Origin: Lingula anatina
Lineage: Eukaryota > Brachiopoda > Lingulata > Lingulida > Lingulidae
DNA length: 64,000 bases
Assembly (NCBI RefSeq): GCF_001039355.2
Contig: NW_019774480.1
Location: forward strand, 248,878 to 312,877
Direction: 5' to 3'
Shown here: positions 43,627-56,474 of the stretch, in pieces
Numbering within the stretch: position 1 is the stretch's first letter
Layout of the letters: each line of letters begins with the position of its first letter
The notes under the pieces: model-generated
Databases searched by the model: none
Seen by the model: the letters and a program-made list of their open reading frames with translations, nothing else
What the model was told of the DNA's origin: nothing
Made by a program: the position numbers and the translations under genes

Positions 43627-43818
43627 ATGTGTCCGCCAGGATAAGGTTGCAATATATACCAGTGGCCAAGTCATTTTACAAGTTGCATCGTTAAAGAAGC
43701 AGGTAAGAAGGCGTGAGATATACCTGTAAAGAAAAATGTTGACAAAAGTATCAAAGTATTCGACTCTGTGTTTAGCTATATCCAAGTAACGCTTGTAATG
43801 ACTGTTGTTAGAGATTAT

Positions 43819-46800
43819 TGCAGTAAATACTATAGATGTTCACTAGTCTGTTGTGTTAGATGAGATCTCCAGAGATCATAGGAGAGCAGAATAAAGTATA
43901 TTGCTTACTACATATGGACTTGTTATTTGATGGCAGAATCCAAGGACATCCTGAAAAACATCACATTGGCAACGAGAAATTATGAACGAGGAAGAACCTC
44001 AAGCAGTGGATTTGACTCATATACCAGTTTTTCCACCATTCTACATCAGAAAGGAGCCTAATGCTGTTTTTAAAAGATGGGGGAAGAGGAAGGAAAGGTT
44101 TGAAAATCTAATGGTTGCATTGAACATCAAAAACTCACAACAAAAGAGAGCCATACTTTTACATTTCGCTGGCGAACAATTTTTGGATGTTTTATAGAAT
44201 CTTTCAGACACAACGACATTATATAAGGTTGCTGTAGCTGCTTTTGGACAGTACGTAAGACTTCATTATAATCCTGAATTTGAATTTTTCAAAGCACTTA
44301 ACAAAAAGCACTAAAGAAGCGCTGGAGAGTACCCACACAACGGAGTTTGTCCTGCCAAGGGGAATATCTGTAGAAAGTGTAACAAGTTGAACCATTTCCC
44401 AATCAAGTGCAGAAGCAAAGTAACCAAAACAAAACCTGTTCATGCTTCTATCAGTACTGTAAATGATAATGAATGTAAAAAAGTTTATTCTTACTTTACA
44501 GGTTAACACACAGTCTGTTGACTTTGAGCTAGACACTGGTGCCTCTGTCATGTTGATTGGTCACGATTTCTATGAATCAAAGTTAAAAGTTACCCTTTAC
44601 AGTCAATACGATTGCACCACACATCTTATTGCAGCAATCCTTTTAGTAAATTGCGGGAAATTACAGTCGCAGTGCGTTACAATGACCAGTCTGCAGACCT
44701 ACCATTAGTAGTGGTGAAGGGATCTGTTCGGGCAAAATTAGTTAGAGAAAACAAGTCAGATTGGTCAAACATCTTTTCTGTACAGAGTAACCCAAAGTTT
44801 TAGTCACTTCTGTCTGTCTCAGTACTTGATAAACATGCAGAAGGGAAGTTCAGATCTAAGATAGATTTGCGCCAAGCATTTTCCTAGTTGAAACTTAGTG
44901 AGAAATCAAAACAGTATCTCATGTTTAACACTTTGATTGGTTTGTTACGCCCAGGACGAATGGCGTATGGTATTACGACTGCGCAGCAGCAGTTCCAACT
45001 TGTTATAGAACAAGTTTTAGATGGTATGGAGGAGGCTGCTTGTTCAATTGATGATATACTCGTCACCACTGATACTGTGGAAAAACAGTACATGGCACTA
45101 CAACGTGTGCTGCAGAGACTTCGTCAGTTCAATATTCGTGCACGTTCGTCAAAGTGTAGTTTTATTTAAGCATCCCCAGAAATGCACTGCATGACGTCAC
45201 GCTTAGCCCACTGCGCATGCGTGCACTTTAAATGAGTTGCTAGATTGCCATAGGAAAATGAAAGGGTTCGCGATTCGTGGGTAATTCGTGATAATTGACA
45301 AACTAACGGCCTGATGCCGATAGACAGCAACACTGTGCTATGCTTTAAGTAACTCCTGACCAAATATCGCTAGGGTTTTTAAAAAAAATTCTGTTGTACA
45401 CAGGTACTAAGAAGTTTGCCGTGTATGCCTAGCCTATCTCAGCAAAACGCACATATTTTCAGAAATAGTGATTTTAGACGGTAGATTCACTCAGAAACAA
45501 AGGCAAACTAATTCGTTGCCGATAGCACCAGCAGATAGCAACACCATACAGAGTCTGATTAAAAACTTTCATGGCAATTGAAGAACTTTTACCACTGAAC
45601 AATGAAGTCCAAAAAAGCACTTGGCACAAATGTGAAACTGCCCAGTGCAAGGCCAAGAAGTCAATCAGTATTTTCAATCATATTATCAGATTCTACATAA
45701 ATTGACTGACAATATCACCACTCAGTATTTAACTAATCTCTTAATCCAAAATTCCTATAATCATTTAATAATTATGCAAATTTCTTCTTTCAGATTGCTA
45801 TTTATTTTAAATTTTAATGCTGCAACTTTTCCAAAATAATCTTGTAGTAAAGGAAAAATGCAAATAAGAAGAGGAAGACCAATTTTACCCACATTATTCA
45901 ATTATTTGAATATAAAAAGAATAAGATCACGATTTAACAAATTAAAATAATCTTTCATGAACTCTTTCATGAATAACATAGTCAACAAAATTAAAGTTAT
46001 AAATTAGTGGTAATGGCTTATTCTGGAATATATGACCTCTGCACATCATCAGTACCTGACTTGGTACAGTATAGTTACTACTTGGATACAGAGTTAGATT
46101 TAATAATGTAACAATAAGAACAATATATATTATAATAAACTTCTCTGCACATGTCAGACGCTTGTTACCATGAACTAACACTACTTGACAATGGGTTAGA
46201 GCACTATAAAATCACAGAGTCTGTGTGCGATGCCATTGTTGTGCTGTGATTGGCTAGTTGAGTCACGTGAAGTCCTACTGTAGCGCCCTCGCGTATCGCG
46301 TGAATGCTGCGCATTTCTGGCCATGAAAGCATTGATATTCTTGGTCATATCTGTCAAATCAGAAACTAACAGTACATATCTGATGTTATTCCAATTGTGC
46401 ATGGGGATAGCCATGTTGTTGTTAAACAACCAGTTCGTAGATATCCTCAAAAGGAGTGCAAAACACCAGATAGAATAACTTATACTTTACTGGGAAATAT
46501 TACTCTGCTTGAACATTTTCCAGAAACATTTCCTTACATGTAAGTTGACCAAGGACTGTTAAAGGACGTATAACTGTTTAGACTCTCAAGTGATAATTTA
46601 GAGTGCTTCAGGGTATTTGTAATATTTTAGTTTATTCTGTTTTCCTATTATATGAGTAAATAAAGCTGCAAAGTTTAGTCGTTTTGATGCACATCTCATA
46701 ATGATTTTCTGTTTATGAAAGAGATATGTAGTAAATTCTATAGATGTGCACTAATTTGTAGTGTTATAGAAGAGCAGACTAAAGTATGGTGCTGACTACT

Positions 46801-46845
46801 TGTTATTTGATGGAAGAAACCAAGAACATCTTTACTGACATCACA
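43819..46845 (+). mobile_element. Decayed Ty3/gypsy-like retroelement with short LTRs, copy 1
   Basis: The 5' LTR is 43819-43965 (TG...CA, 147 bp), with a presumed primer-binding site from 43966 (ttggcaacgag). A gag-like frame starts at 43982. Fragments follow of a zinc knuckle (CRKCNKLNHFPIKC), an aspartic protease (ELDTGASVMLIG, 44520-44560) and reverse transcriptase (IDDILVTT, about 45050). The 3' LTR is 46727-46845. Internal deletions and stops interrupt all frames, and no RNase H or integrase was seen. A DNA transposon is inserted at about 45174-46325. Confidence 0.8.
45174..46325. mobile_element. TIR DNA transposon inserted in the retroelement
   Basis: The left end tccccagaaatgcactgcat is mirrored by atgctgcgcatttctggcca at the right. 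The sister retroelement is continuous across this point (caaagtgtag then aaagcattaat, near 62390), which shows that this is an insertion. It is about 1.15 kb. A broken frame (45480-45715) has a counterpart at 63482-63721. The superfamily is not recognised. Confidence 0.75.
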
Positions 46846-46854
46846 ATTGATGGA

Positions 46855-47110
46855 CATCATCCATTGCTATGGGTGAAGATGGTCATCGTCCAGTGCCATG
46901 GGTGAAGATGGTCATCATCCAGTGCCATGGGTGAAAATGGTCATCTTCCAGTGCTATGATGAAGATGGACATCGTCCAGTGTTGTGGGTGAAGAAGGTCA
47001 TCCTCCAGTTCTATGATTAAGATGGACATCGTCCAGTGTTGTGGGTGAAGATGGACATCGTCCAGTGCTGTTGGGGATGATGGTCATCGTCCAGTGGCAT
47101 CGGTGAATAT
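46855..47110. repeat. gaagatggtcatcgtccagtg minisatellite, locus 2
   Basis: About eight ~30-bp units (gtgaagatggtcatcgtccagtgccatgg and variants). It is followed by tttagtacgaaatggtcaaa, as at the other two loci. It marks the junction of segments 1 and 2. Confidence 0.85.
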
Positions 47111-47879
47111 GTATGATTTGTGCTTTAGTACGAAATGGTCAAACAAATGTTTTATTGTTTTATTCTATAACAATACATATAATATAAAACGAGCATTGGT
47201 AGTTTTGAATTATCAATCAAGGTGCAGTAATTAATCGCTTTCCTTAAAAGTAAAGGTTGCTTGCACGTATGTTAAGGTGGGAACAGAGTGCTCATAGCAT
47301 GTAACAGTTGATGGTTGGGGCTGATGGCTGAGGCATGAGGTACCATTTTGTAAATATATCTTTTAAATTTCGAATAAATATTAAAAAAATGGGAATGTCG
47401 GGGCGCCATGTTTATTTTTTGGGGGCTTATGTAACCGGTTGACAAGAAGTGTCACGTGGATCACGTGAGCGGGAGATATGAATTTCCCACGACAGGTCAT
47501 TCTAAGTCATAATTTCTTCAGTCATTCATCACTCAACAGGTGTAAAACGCATGTGTAAATGTACTTCTACAGAGAGAATAAAGAAACTGGTGGGAGAATA
47601 ATAGTAAGTCTACGTGTCATTCTATACTCTGCTACATTGAGACTTAGTTTTGGCTTGACCTACGACATGAGTATCTTTCTTTTATCGGTATGAATCATCT
47701 AATTGCAATAAAACTACGTAGAATATATTACCTATATGCTCATTTACTATTTGAATAGTGGACACCTCTGCCTTTTCAGCTAAATAAAAACTGCAAGGTT
47801 TTTTAACTGTTTCTAAATAAAATAATGCATGATGAGTCAACAATTGAAAATTAATATAGTGGGTCAAATTGCCGATTTC

Positions 47880-48790
47880 AATAAAGATAAAACAAATGCA
47901 GGTTTCCATACACTTTGAAGTGAAGTGTCTTTATGGAATGTGTCTCTAGTTCTCACGTTTGCATATGCGCACTTACTCTCTGAATAATAACCCCCTAGCA
48001 CTACATAACATGATGTCCCCTAGCTTCAATGGTGTGGTGGTTTTGTTTAATATATATTTTATTGTTACACACATAAAACTCAAATTAACGCTGTGGTGAC
48101 TTGGCCCAGCACTGCATATTGATTTCATTCTATCTTTCTGTCTGGTCATGTAATTTTTTTATGATTTATCCATATTAATCCTGCCACCTCTTTACGGTTA
48201 GAAGGTAACCCTAGATTTAATTTCTCCTCCTCGAGTGCGTGTTCCCGTCTCCATTCTTCCCACCGCTACTCTTTGTCGACTACAGGAAAACTCCATTTTC
48301 CCAGAAGTAGTTGTAACTGTGGGATCGGCCACTTATTCAGTTTCTACATTCGTTTTGCTCGCTAAATAAAAACTGGATGGTTTTTCTGGAATTTTGGGCT
48401 GTTTCAAAAATGAGATGTGAGTAGATCAGAAGAGATGTAAAAAAAAAAAGAAAAGAAATTGAAAATCAACGTGCCGATTCCAATAAAGATAAAACAATTG
48501 CAGGTTTCCATACAGTTTGAAGTGAAGTGAGTTGATATGTCTCCATTTCTCATGTTGGCATATGCGCACTTCCTTTTTGAATAATTATCCCCCGGCACTA
48601 CATATCATAATGTCTCCCACCTCAAATTGTGTGGTGTTTTTGTTTAATGTAAATTTTTTTGCGGACATAAAACTCAAACTAATGGCACAGTGGCTCAGCC
48701 TAGCACTCCACATTGATTTCATTCTATCTTTCTCCCAGGTCACATATATGGTCCAACTACCAAGCCAATGAACTTTTGCTCTTTCAGTTT
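47880..48790. repeat. Satellite array 2 (short)
   Basis: About one and a half units of the satellite family of array 1 (ttccaataaagataaaacaa, acctctttacggttagaagg, ctctttgtcgactaca). It occupies the same position within segment 2 as array 1 in segment 1, but has far fewer copies. Confidence 0.82.
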
Positions 48791-49069
48791 TATGGTTTTG
48801 ATTTTGTTTCGCCTTCAGCGTGAGACCATGATATAAAACAATCGGTAACGCGTACATTTACCACCACACGTTACAAAATGTGGGTGATACAGTATGGAAA
48901 ATGATTCTACAATTGATGATAAAAGGTTGGTACAATTTGAAAACAATTCCAGACTTACATATTTTGCACGTGTAATATGAAACTTATGGACTGTGCTCAA
49001 AAGTCATTATGATTGATCGACAGGTAGGTTTTCTTCTGTGATAACTCGTATTTATTCCTACAATTGCAG

Positions 49070-49135
49070 AAAGATCTATTTGTTTAGAGGCCTTGCTGCT
49101 TCTTGTGTGGTTCGCCCTTTTGAAACCCGTAACAG
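49070..49135 (+). CDS. Candidate signal-peptide exon, paralog in segment 2
   Basis: Acceptor acaattgcag, donor aacag|gtacgt, 66 nt, phase 1 at both ends. It encodes RSICLEALLLLVWFALLKPV then T. Compared with 27790-27855, most codon differences are synonymous (GCG/GCC, TTA/TTG, CTA/CTG, CTG/CTT). It could join the somatomedin-B exon at 50600 in frame. That exon also has its own ATG and signal peptide, so this may be an alternative or relict leader. Confidence 0.4.
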
Positions 49136-49162
49136 GTACGTCAATGAATTCTTGTGAGCCAT

Positions 49163-49650
49163 CACTTGTGGGACTGGTTTGGTCTTAAATTGCAATTTAA
49201 AACAGAAACTGATCTAAGGTGAACTTAAAAATTAAGGAGGGACTCTTAATTTGATCTTAAGACTAAAAACGACACTAGTACTTCTACAAACAAGTCTTTC
49301 CTTGCTTTAAAAATTATCTGAGATAGTATCTGAATCACCCTTATCAATTAGGCAATTAACACTTACTTGCCAAGAGACCACCTTTTGCTACTCACACAAT
49401 GGCCCTCTACTTGATTGCTACCTTCACATGTCTGGCTGGAAAAGCAGTCCAAGTTTGGACTGAATGTGTGAGGGGAGATAATTGCTTTTACCACTTCAGT
49501 TGATTTCACGCCAATTATAGTCTTACTGTCCGGACTTTCAGTACGTTTTAGTCTTAAGTTCAAGTTAAGAGTCCTCCTTAATCTTTAAGATAACCTCAGA
49601 CCAGTTTTAGTCTTAAATTGCACTTTAAGACCAAATAAGGCCCACTAGTG
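49163..49650. mobile_element. MITE with cacttgtggg ends
   Basis: cacttgtggg, then tttggtcttaaattgc, is mirrored by gcactttaagaccaaa and cccactagtg. It is 488 bp and flanked by cat on both sides. The paralogous site in segment 1 (gagccataccaatattcg, about 27870) lacks it. Confidence 0.82.
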
Positions 49651-50599
49651 CATACCGATATTCGAACGTTTATTTACAATCGTAAGAGAGTACATTGAAC
49701 GGGCCCTTACTTTTAAAGTTTTAAAAACATCGTTAAACAAAATCAGTGAGTCTATAGATCTGCACCGTAAGTAGTGGTGGATTTAAGGGAGTATCAGGGG
49801 GGTCCTGATCTCCCCTTCGATTTCTAAAAAAATCACACCTATGGTCCCCACTTGAAATTAGAATTTGGAATCATAGTTGTAAACCGTATCAAATGACACC
49901 GCTCGCCCTCTAAAATACCAAATTTTCGGGACTGTTCCCGTAAACAAACCCACGTGTTGTTCTTGTCTCATTGGAAATGTTTTAGGCTTTCATCCAATTA
50001 GCATTTTTACCAAATTTCGGTTAAAAAACAACCCTTGGAAACATGGATACGATTGGCATAATAAACTATATGTACATGTAGGTCAAAGCAAATCTGGTCA
50101 GAGGTGACTTGATACGGCAAAGGTATGCTTTAGTGTAGAGGTATGTTTTATCTTTGAAGCTCAATGTGAAATATGTTGTGTTTGTTAACAAAAATGGATC
50201 AGAGCTGACCACTGATTTAGTCACGACAGAGTATGAACTGTTTCAAACAGATACACGTATTTATGTAGAACTGTATTTTCAACTTTAAGGACGACAGAAA
50301 ATATTGCCACCTACTGTAGTAATTTTTTATCCCTTTTATAATACTTCTAAATCTTCATATTATTAAGTCAATTATCTATTCTGTGCCTCTCAGGATAGTC
50401 CCTCCTCATAACGTTGTGATAATAAAAAAAATCTGGTACCGAAAAAAATCTGGTACCGAAAAAATGAAACTGAAAACTAAGGCAATGTGCGAGATGCATA
50501 CTGATCTTGTTGGATGTTGTGTTAGTTAGTATAATCACTTCAGTAGGGTAAGGAATCCTGACAATATATTCTACTTGCATACTTATATTTACTTTCCAG

Positions 50600-51050
50600 A
50601 TTTTGTACTGGGATTTAAAAGGCAAAGTGAAACCAAGATCATCACTTTTACAATGGCAAACCTTTTACATTCCCGTCTTCCCAATTTCGGCGTGACACGT
50701 GTTTTGACCGTATTATTCCTCATCCTGGCACTGCCCGTACTTGTGGGTGGTCTGTGTTCCCTTCGACCAGGTCAGAAACAGGACCAGTGCTGCCCGGTAC
50801 TGGACAGTACCTGTAAATATGACGATGGCAACACCGTTTGTTACTGCGATGCGCCATGTCTTTCGAATGACGATTGCTGTCCAGATTACGTGGGATATTG
50901 CGTAGGTAAAAAGGATAATTAGTTAGATTAATATTATCTATCTATCCACGAAACGCATTCCTTAAGACGTATATAGCATTAAAAAGCATTATATCCTCAC
51001 CTTCTAAAAACCATAATACGAAATACAGCTGACAACAATGTCTTCTAATG

Positions 51051-51125
<75 letters not shown>

Positions 51126-53524
51126 ACGAGAAATGTGAGAACCTGAACCATAAGGTATGCCAGATCATCAGGAGGTGTTTGTTTAAAAATCTTGTTTCAA
51201 CCATTGATATATATTTACACGGCGTGAATATTTATGTTTAATAACTGAATTCATATTAAAGGAGTAAATTAGTTATTATACTGATGCATCTATGAAGACC
51301 TTCCATAAAAATGTAATATGTAAGCCAAACTTTACATATGTAACGCTAGGCCTTCTCCAGGGATGACCAGGCTTGATACATCATTTATAAATAAACACAT
51401 CCTGATGCCCGTGAAACTCAGAGGTGGGGTTCATACAGGCCTTCTGTTTATATATACATATTTTAATTGTTTATAAATGTTCCACATACTTAAGCACTCT
51501 GTTAACTACACGCACGCTTTATATATGGAAGTGGTTCTTCAGGACCAAGTGGCCCTCGAGGTACAGGAGGGCCACCGGGTACAGCAAGTGGACCACCAGG
51601 CACAGGAGGGCCACCGGGTACAGGTGGCCCACCTGGAAGTGGTTCTCCAGGTACAGGAGGTCCTCCAGGTATAAATGGACCTCCAGGAACAGGAGGGCCG
51701 CCGGGTACAAGTGGACCACCAGGCACAGGAGGGCCACCGGGTACAAGTGGACCACCAGCTTCAGGCGGCCCCCCAGGCACTGGAAGTGGACAGGGCACTG
51801 GTGGACCTCCGGGAACAGGTGCTCCTCCAGGAACCAATGGTCAATCAGGTACAGGCGGACTCCCAGGAACGGGTGGACCACCAGGTTCAGGCGGACCCCC
51901 TGGGACGAGTGGTCCACAAGAAACAGGCGGTCCCCCTGGTTTTGAAGGCCCCCCAGGGATAGGAGGTTCCGCAGGAACAGCAGGACCTCCGGGAACTGGT
52001 GGCCCACCAGGGACCGGTGGGCAACCAGGGACAGGAGGGCCACCAGGAACGGGCGGGACACCAGGCAGTGGAGGAATGGACGGCACTAGAGGTCCTCCAG
52101 GCGCTGGAGGACCGCCAGGCACAGGAGGACCACCAGGCACAGGAGGACTGCCAGGAACAGGTGGTCATCCGGGATCAGGTGGCCCTCCTGGCACAGATGG
52201 GCCTTCAGGCACGGGAGGACCGCCTGGTCTGGGTGGTCCCTCTGGCACATCCGGGCCTCCCGGGACTAGAGGGCCTCCAGGGACCGGTGGACCTCCAGGG
52301 ACGGGTGGTCCGCCAGGAAGAGAAGGACCACGTGGCTATGGTGCCCCACCCGGCACCAGTGGGCCTATGGGAACAGGCGGACCACCAGGTACAGGGGGAC
52401 CTCTGGGATTGAGTGGGACAGGCGGTCCGCCAGGAACTGCCGGACAGAAAGGTTGGTACTATTTATTATCTGTACATGTACATAATGTGCTTTAACCCAC
52501 CTATTTACTCATTGTTACCAATGTATACTTCATATTAAGACATCTATCTTCATTTTAAATACACGTGGACATTATAATTTAATATTACGTTCCAAAGTAT
52601 TGACATTTTACAGACTTGTCAGGAATCTTTGGTAAACAAGGCGAGACGGAACCAGAATCAAGGCAATAGAACACAGTTTGAGCAATATCGAAATATTAAT
52701 AAAAACTCATTTAACTGCGCTAACTTCATGGTAACCGAGCAATATTTCTAAATACACATACATGTAGCTTGATTATGTCGAATTCATTTTTGTCAAAAAA
52801 AGATGTCGGTAGGCTTTCTTATAAAAAGTTAATGAAATACATACAACTCACCATTACTATTCGTTATTAGGTAACCCTTACGGAAAAGTCCACTTTCCTA
52901 TAAGATCCTATCTTATAGGATCCTATAAGTTTTTTCGTTATAAGAAAGTACCTGTATTTATATTCTAAATAACTTCCTTATTTTACTTTAAGGGTGTTTA
53001 TCACTTCTTTTTTACAGGCCAGAGTGGTACACAAGGACCACCTGGCGACGTTAAAGGACAAAAAGGAGACAAAGGAGTGCAAGGATTTCAAGGAAATTTT
53101 GGCAACAAGGGCGAGGCTGGTATGGTTGGTATGAAGGGAGAGAAAGGAAATAAAGGATTACCCGCCAGAGGAATGAAAGGACAGAAAGGTGACTCCATGG
53201 TTATGATGCGGATNTACAATAACTTGGAACACAAAAATGTATTCTAATGTTTATAATCTTGTTTCAACTATTGATATATACATGTATTTACACGGCGTGA
53301 ATATTTATGTTTAATCACTGTATAGATATTAAGGAGTAAATTAGTTATAATACTGATGCATCTATAAAGACCTACTATAAAGATGTAATATGTAATTCAA
53401 GCTTTTGACCCCTAGGCCTTCTCCAGGGATGACCAGGTTTGATACATCATTTCTAAATAAACACCTCCTGATACCTTATGGGTATGCCCGTGAAACTCAG
53501 AGTTGGGGTTCATACAGGCCTTGT

Positions 53525-53580
<56 letters not shown>

Positions 53581-55936
53581 TTGTTTATAAATGTTCCGCA
53601 TATTGAGCACTCTGTTAACTACATGCACGCTTTATATATGGAAGTGGTTCTTCAGGACCAAGTGGCCCTCGAGGTACAGGAGGGCCACCGGGTACAGCAA
53701 GTGGACCACCAGGCACAGGAGGGCCACCGGGTACAGGCGGTCCACCTGGAAGTGGTTCTCCAGGAACAGGTGGCCCTCCAGGTATGAATGGACCTCCAGG
53801 TATGAATGGACCTCCAGGTACAGGAGGGCCACCGGGTACAGCAAGTGGACCACCAGGCACAGTAGGGCCACCGGGCACAAGTGGACCACCAGCTACAGGC
53901 GGCCCCCCAGGCACTGGCAGTGGACAGGGCACTGGTGGACCTCCGGGAACAGGTGCTCCTCCAGGAACCAATGGTCAATCAGGTACAGGCGGACCGCCAG
54001 GAACGGGTGGACCACCAGGTTCAGGAGGACCCCCTGGGACCATTGGTCCACAAGAAACAGGCGGTCCCCCTGGTTTTGAAGGCCCTCCAGGGACAGGAGG
54101 CTCCACAGCAACAGCAGGACCTCCAGGAACTGGCGGGCCACCAGGGACCAGTGGACACACAGGCACAGGAGGGCCACCGAGAACGGGCGGGCCACCAGGT
54201 AGTGGAGGAATGGAGGGGACTAGTGGTCCTCCAGGCACAGGAGGACCGCCAGGCACAGGTGGACCGCCAGGAGCAGTTGGTCACCCGGGAACAGGTGGCC
54301 CTTCTGGCACAGATGGGCGCTTAGGCACGGGAGGACCGCCGGGTCTAGACGGACCTTCTGGCACATCCGGGCCTCCCGGGACTAGAGGGCCCGTAGGGAC
54401 CGGTGGACCTCCAGGGACGGGTGGTCCTCCAGGAAGGGAAGGACCACATGGTTATGGTGCCCCACCTGGCACCAGTGGGCCTGTGGGAACAGGCGGACCA
54501 CAAAGCACAGGGGGACTTGCGGGATTAAACGGGACAGGCGGTCCGCCAGGAATTGCCGGACAGAAAGGTTGGTACTAGACATATGTATTTATTATCTGTG
54601 CATGTACATTATGTGCTTTAACCCACCTATTCACTCATTGTGACCAAGGTATACTTCATATTAAGACATCTGTCTTCATTTTAAATACACGAAGGCCTCA
54701 TAATTTTAATATTACGTCGTAAAATTTTGACGTTTTACAGATTTGTCAGAAATCTTTGGTAGGGCCTAAACAAGACGAGACGGAACCAGAGTCAAGGCAA
54801 TAGAACACAGTTTAACCAATATAAATAAAAACTCATTAAACTGTGCTAACTTCATGATTACCGAGCAATAATTCTACATACACATAGGCCTACGTGGAAT
54901 TCATTTTTGTCAAAAAAAGATGTCGGTAGGCTTTCTTATAAAATTTAAATGAAATACATACAACTCATTATTACTATTTGTTATTAAGTAACCCTTACGA
55001 AGAAGCCCACTTTCATATAGGATCCTATAAGATCTTATAGGATCCTATCGTATAACATTTTTCGTTAAGAAAGTACCGGCATTTATATTCTATATTACTT
55101 TTTTATATTACTTTAAGGGTGTTTATCACTTTTTTTACAGGCCAGAGTGGTACACAAGGTCCACCTGGCGACGTTAAAGGACAAAAAGGAGACAAAGGAG
55201 TGCAAGGATTCCAAGGTAATTTTGGCAACAAGGGCGAGGCTGGTATGGTTGGTATGAAGGGGGAAAAAGGGAATAAAGGATTACCCGCCAGAGGAATGAA
55301 AGGACAGAAAGGTGACTCCATGGTTATGATGCGGGTGCGGCAGCAAACTACAGTCCCTCAAACTACCTTCACTAATGGTGCTGTCTTCATCGGAACGGCG
55401 TCCACGGGTTTTAGAACCGATGCTGGCGTCACCGGTGCCGTTTTGCCTTCGGATACTTTCGTTAGCTTGTTGGGATCTATTGGAATGGAAACAGTCGGTA
55501 TGATCTACGATTTTGTTTACCTATTCATTCAATCATGTATGTTTTGTCTATTAATTGCAATTGCGGTACTTCATAAAATATACGTTTGATGTCTTAATGG
55601 TTTATGATAAAGCCAATACTGAAGACTTTACAATATCCTTTACGTTAGCTATCAGTTTTAATGGTTTACAAAGGAATAAAAAAAGAAAATTTTGTTTTGC
55701 TTTATGAATTCCAGATTGAATGCTATTTTCATTTATTCCTTTTATTTCATGCAGAATCTGATGGAGCGATATTGGAAGAAAAGTTGTATGCAGCAGAATT
55801 CCGAATGGTAATACTTGGAACGATAATATCCCTCGTGGCCGTTGGCACTGGAGCCATCTACGTGGTATATTTTCGCCAGCGACGCAGAGAGAAACTCTTT
55901 ATAGCTGCTATTAGACGAAGATTATCCACCGTTTGA
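50600..55936 (+). CDS. Type I transmembrane collagen-like protein with somatomedin-B-like domain
   Basis: Exons: 50600-50905 (or initiating at ATG 50653), 51543-52451, 53656-54567, 55141-55497, 55755-55936. The first encodes a signal peptide ([19 protein letters not shown]) and a cysteine-rich domain, CC-x6-C-x8-C-x-C-x3-C-x5-CC-x6-C, including [20 protein letters not shown]; this is the TINAG-type somatomedin-B-like pattern. It ends phase 1 and joins either collagen exon in frame ([12 protein letters not shown]). Two ~303-codon GPPGTG collagen exons follow; both are phase 1-1, so both, or only one, may be used. The last two exons give charged collagen, juxtamembrane domain, membrane helix ([20 protein letters not shown]) and basic tail. 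Alternatively these are two genes, the second lacking its first exon. Confidence 0.78.
51053..51122. repeat. (TA)n microsatellite upstream of collagen exon
   Basis: About 70 bases of TA. A shorter TA tract sits in the corresponding place of the duplicated collagen exon (53529-53577). Confidence 0.93.
52897..52929 (+). other. Overlapping palindromes in the collagen gene intron (copy 2)
   Basis: cctataagat and atcttatagg pair around a 3-base loop (52897-52919). An 18-bp palindrome (cttataggatcctataag, 52912-52929) overlaps it. This is a rearranged version of the palindromes at 39775 and 55017. Confidence 0.65.
53018..53213 (+). pseudogene. Truncated copy of the charged-collagen exon
   Basis: The acceptor and first ~195 bases match 55141 onward ([20 protein letters not shown] to DSMVMMR). 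At an ambiguous base (53214) the sequence jumps to intron-like DNA homologous to that upstream of the collagen exons. The exon has no donor or downstream coding part, so it is a broken copy or an assembly join. Confidence 0.8.
53529..53577. repeat. (TA)n microsatellite upstream of second collagen exon
   Basis: About 50 bases of TA, in the position corresponding to 51053-51122 within the internal 2.1-kb duplication. Confidence 0.93.
55017..55048 (+). other. 32-bp perfect palindrome in the collagen gene intron (copy 3)
   Basis: ataggatcctataaga is followed by its exact complement, 92 bp upstream of the charged-collagen exon. It is the paralog of 39775-39806. Confidence 0.8.
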
Positions 55937-56182
55937 TGCCAGTTTAATACTGGACGCTGTTGGACTGTGGCAAACTTAGAAGCTAAAGACGTGTTCGAGG
56001 GTGTTTTTTCTCCAGCAAAATTATCGATCACTGAGAGGCTTGATTTTAGTGTTTTATAAAGGACGAACTTTTCTGAGAATGGTGTAAATCCCTCACTCAT
56101 TAAATGATAACAGTTCTTTGATTTTTTTCCTTCTTCTGCTTAAGGATATATATTTTAAAAAATAAGTAAACTATTCATTTGC

Positions 56183-56474
56183 TGCTGGGACAATATTTGG
56201 TGGTTTCTTTTCAATTTAATGGGCATTTCTTTATCTCTGTGGAAATGATAGTGAAACGTCGGATTTGAGGGTACATTTAATAAATGTTATTAAATGGTAT
56301 TAAATACTGATATCTTCACCGCTACTTTGTATTTTCTTTTCCACTAATCAGGTTAGTTATGGTGTCTGGAATGAAAATCACCATCCATAGCAATGACCTC
56401 AAGTGATGTGATTATTTATAAAGAAAAGCACATGAAACTAGGGGTGGGACAACCTTTTTGACCAATGCTGTATA
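56183..56474 (+). mobile_element. 3' remnant of a Tc1-like transposon in the collagen gene 3' flank
   Basis: From gacaatatttggtggt to ttgaccaatgctgtata it matches the complement of 33781-34090 (tcttttcaatttaat, cagtgaaac, ggtgggacaacctttttgacc). It begins about 250 bp after the stop codon, so it probably forms part of the 3' UTR or its end. The first collagen gene has only the first ~90 bp (40934-41025). Confidence 0.65.

Larger units (their letters stand above)
40689..43818. repeat. 3' flank of collagen gene 1, paralogous to 55937-60733
   Basis: It is collinear with the flank of the second collagen gene over most of its length (for example ctatatccgttctatcttgg, gtttagggttagcctgacct). Differences are insertions in one or the other copy. 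At 40934-41025 there is a truncated Tc1 3' remnant that is longer in the second copy. No gene was recognised; short ORFs are not conserved between copies. Confidence 0.75.
48790..50599. repeat. Unique flank of segment 2 with candidate exon and a MITE
   Basis: It is collinear with 27480-28260 plus 33055-33090. It contains the second candidate signal-peptide exon, the MITE at 49163-49650, and the empty target site of the foldback element near 50305. Confidence 0.75.

Noticed and set aside
51038-51241. ORFs with (YI)n
   Set aside because: Translation of a TA microsatellite.
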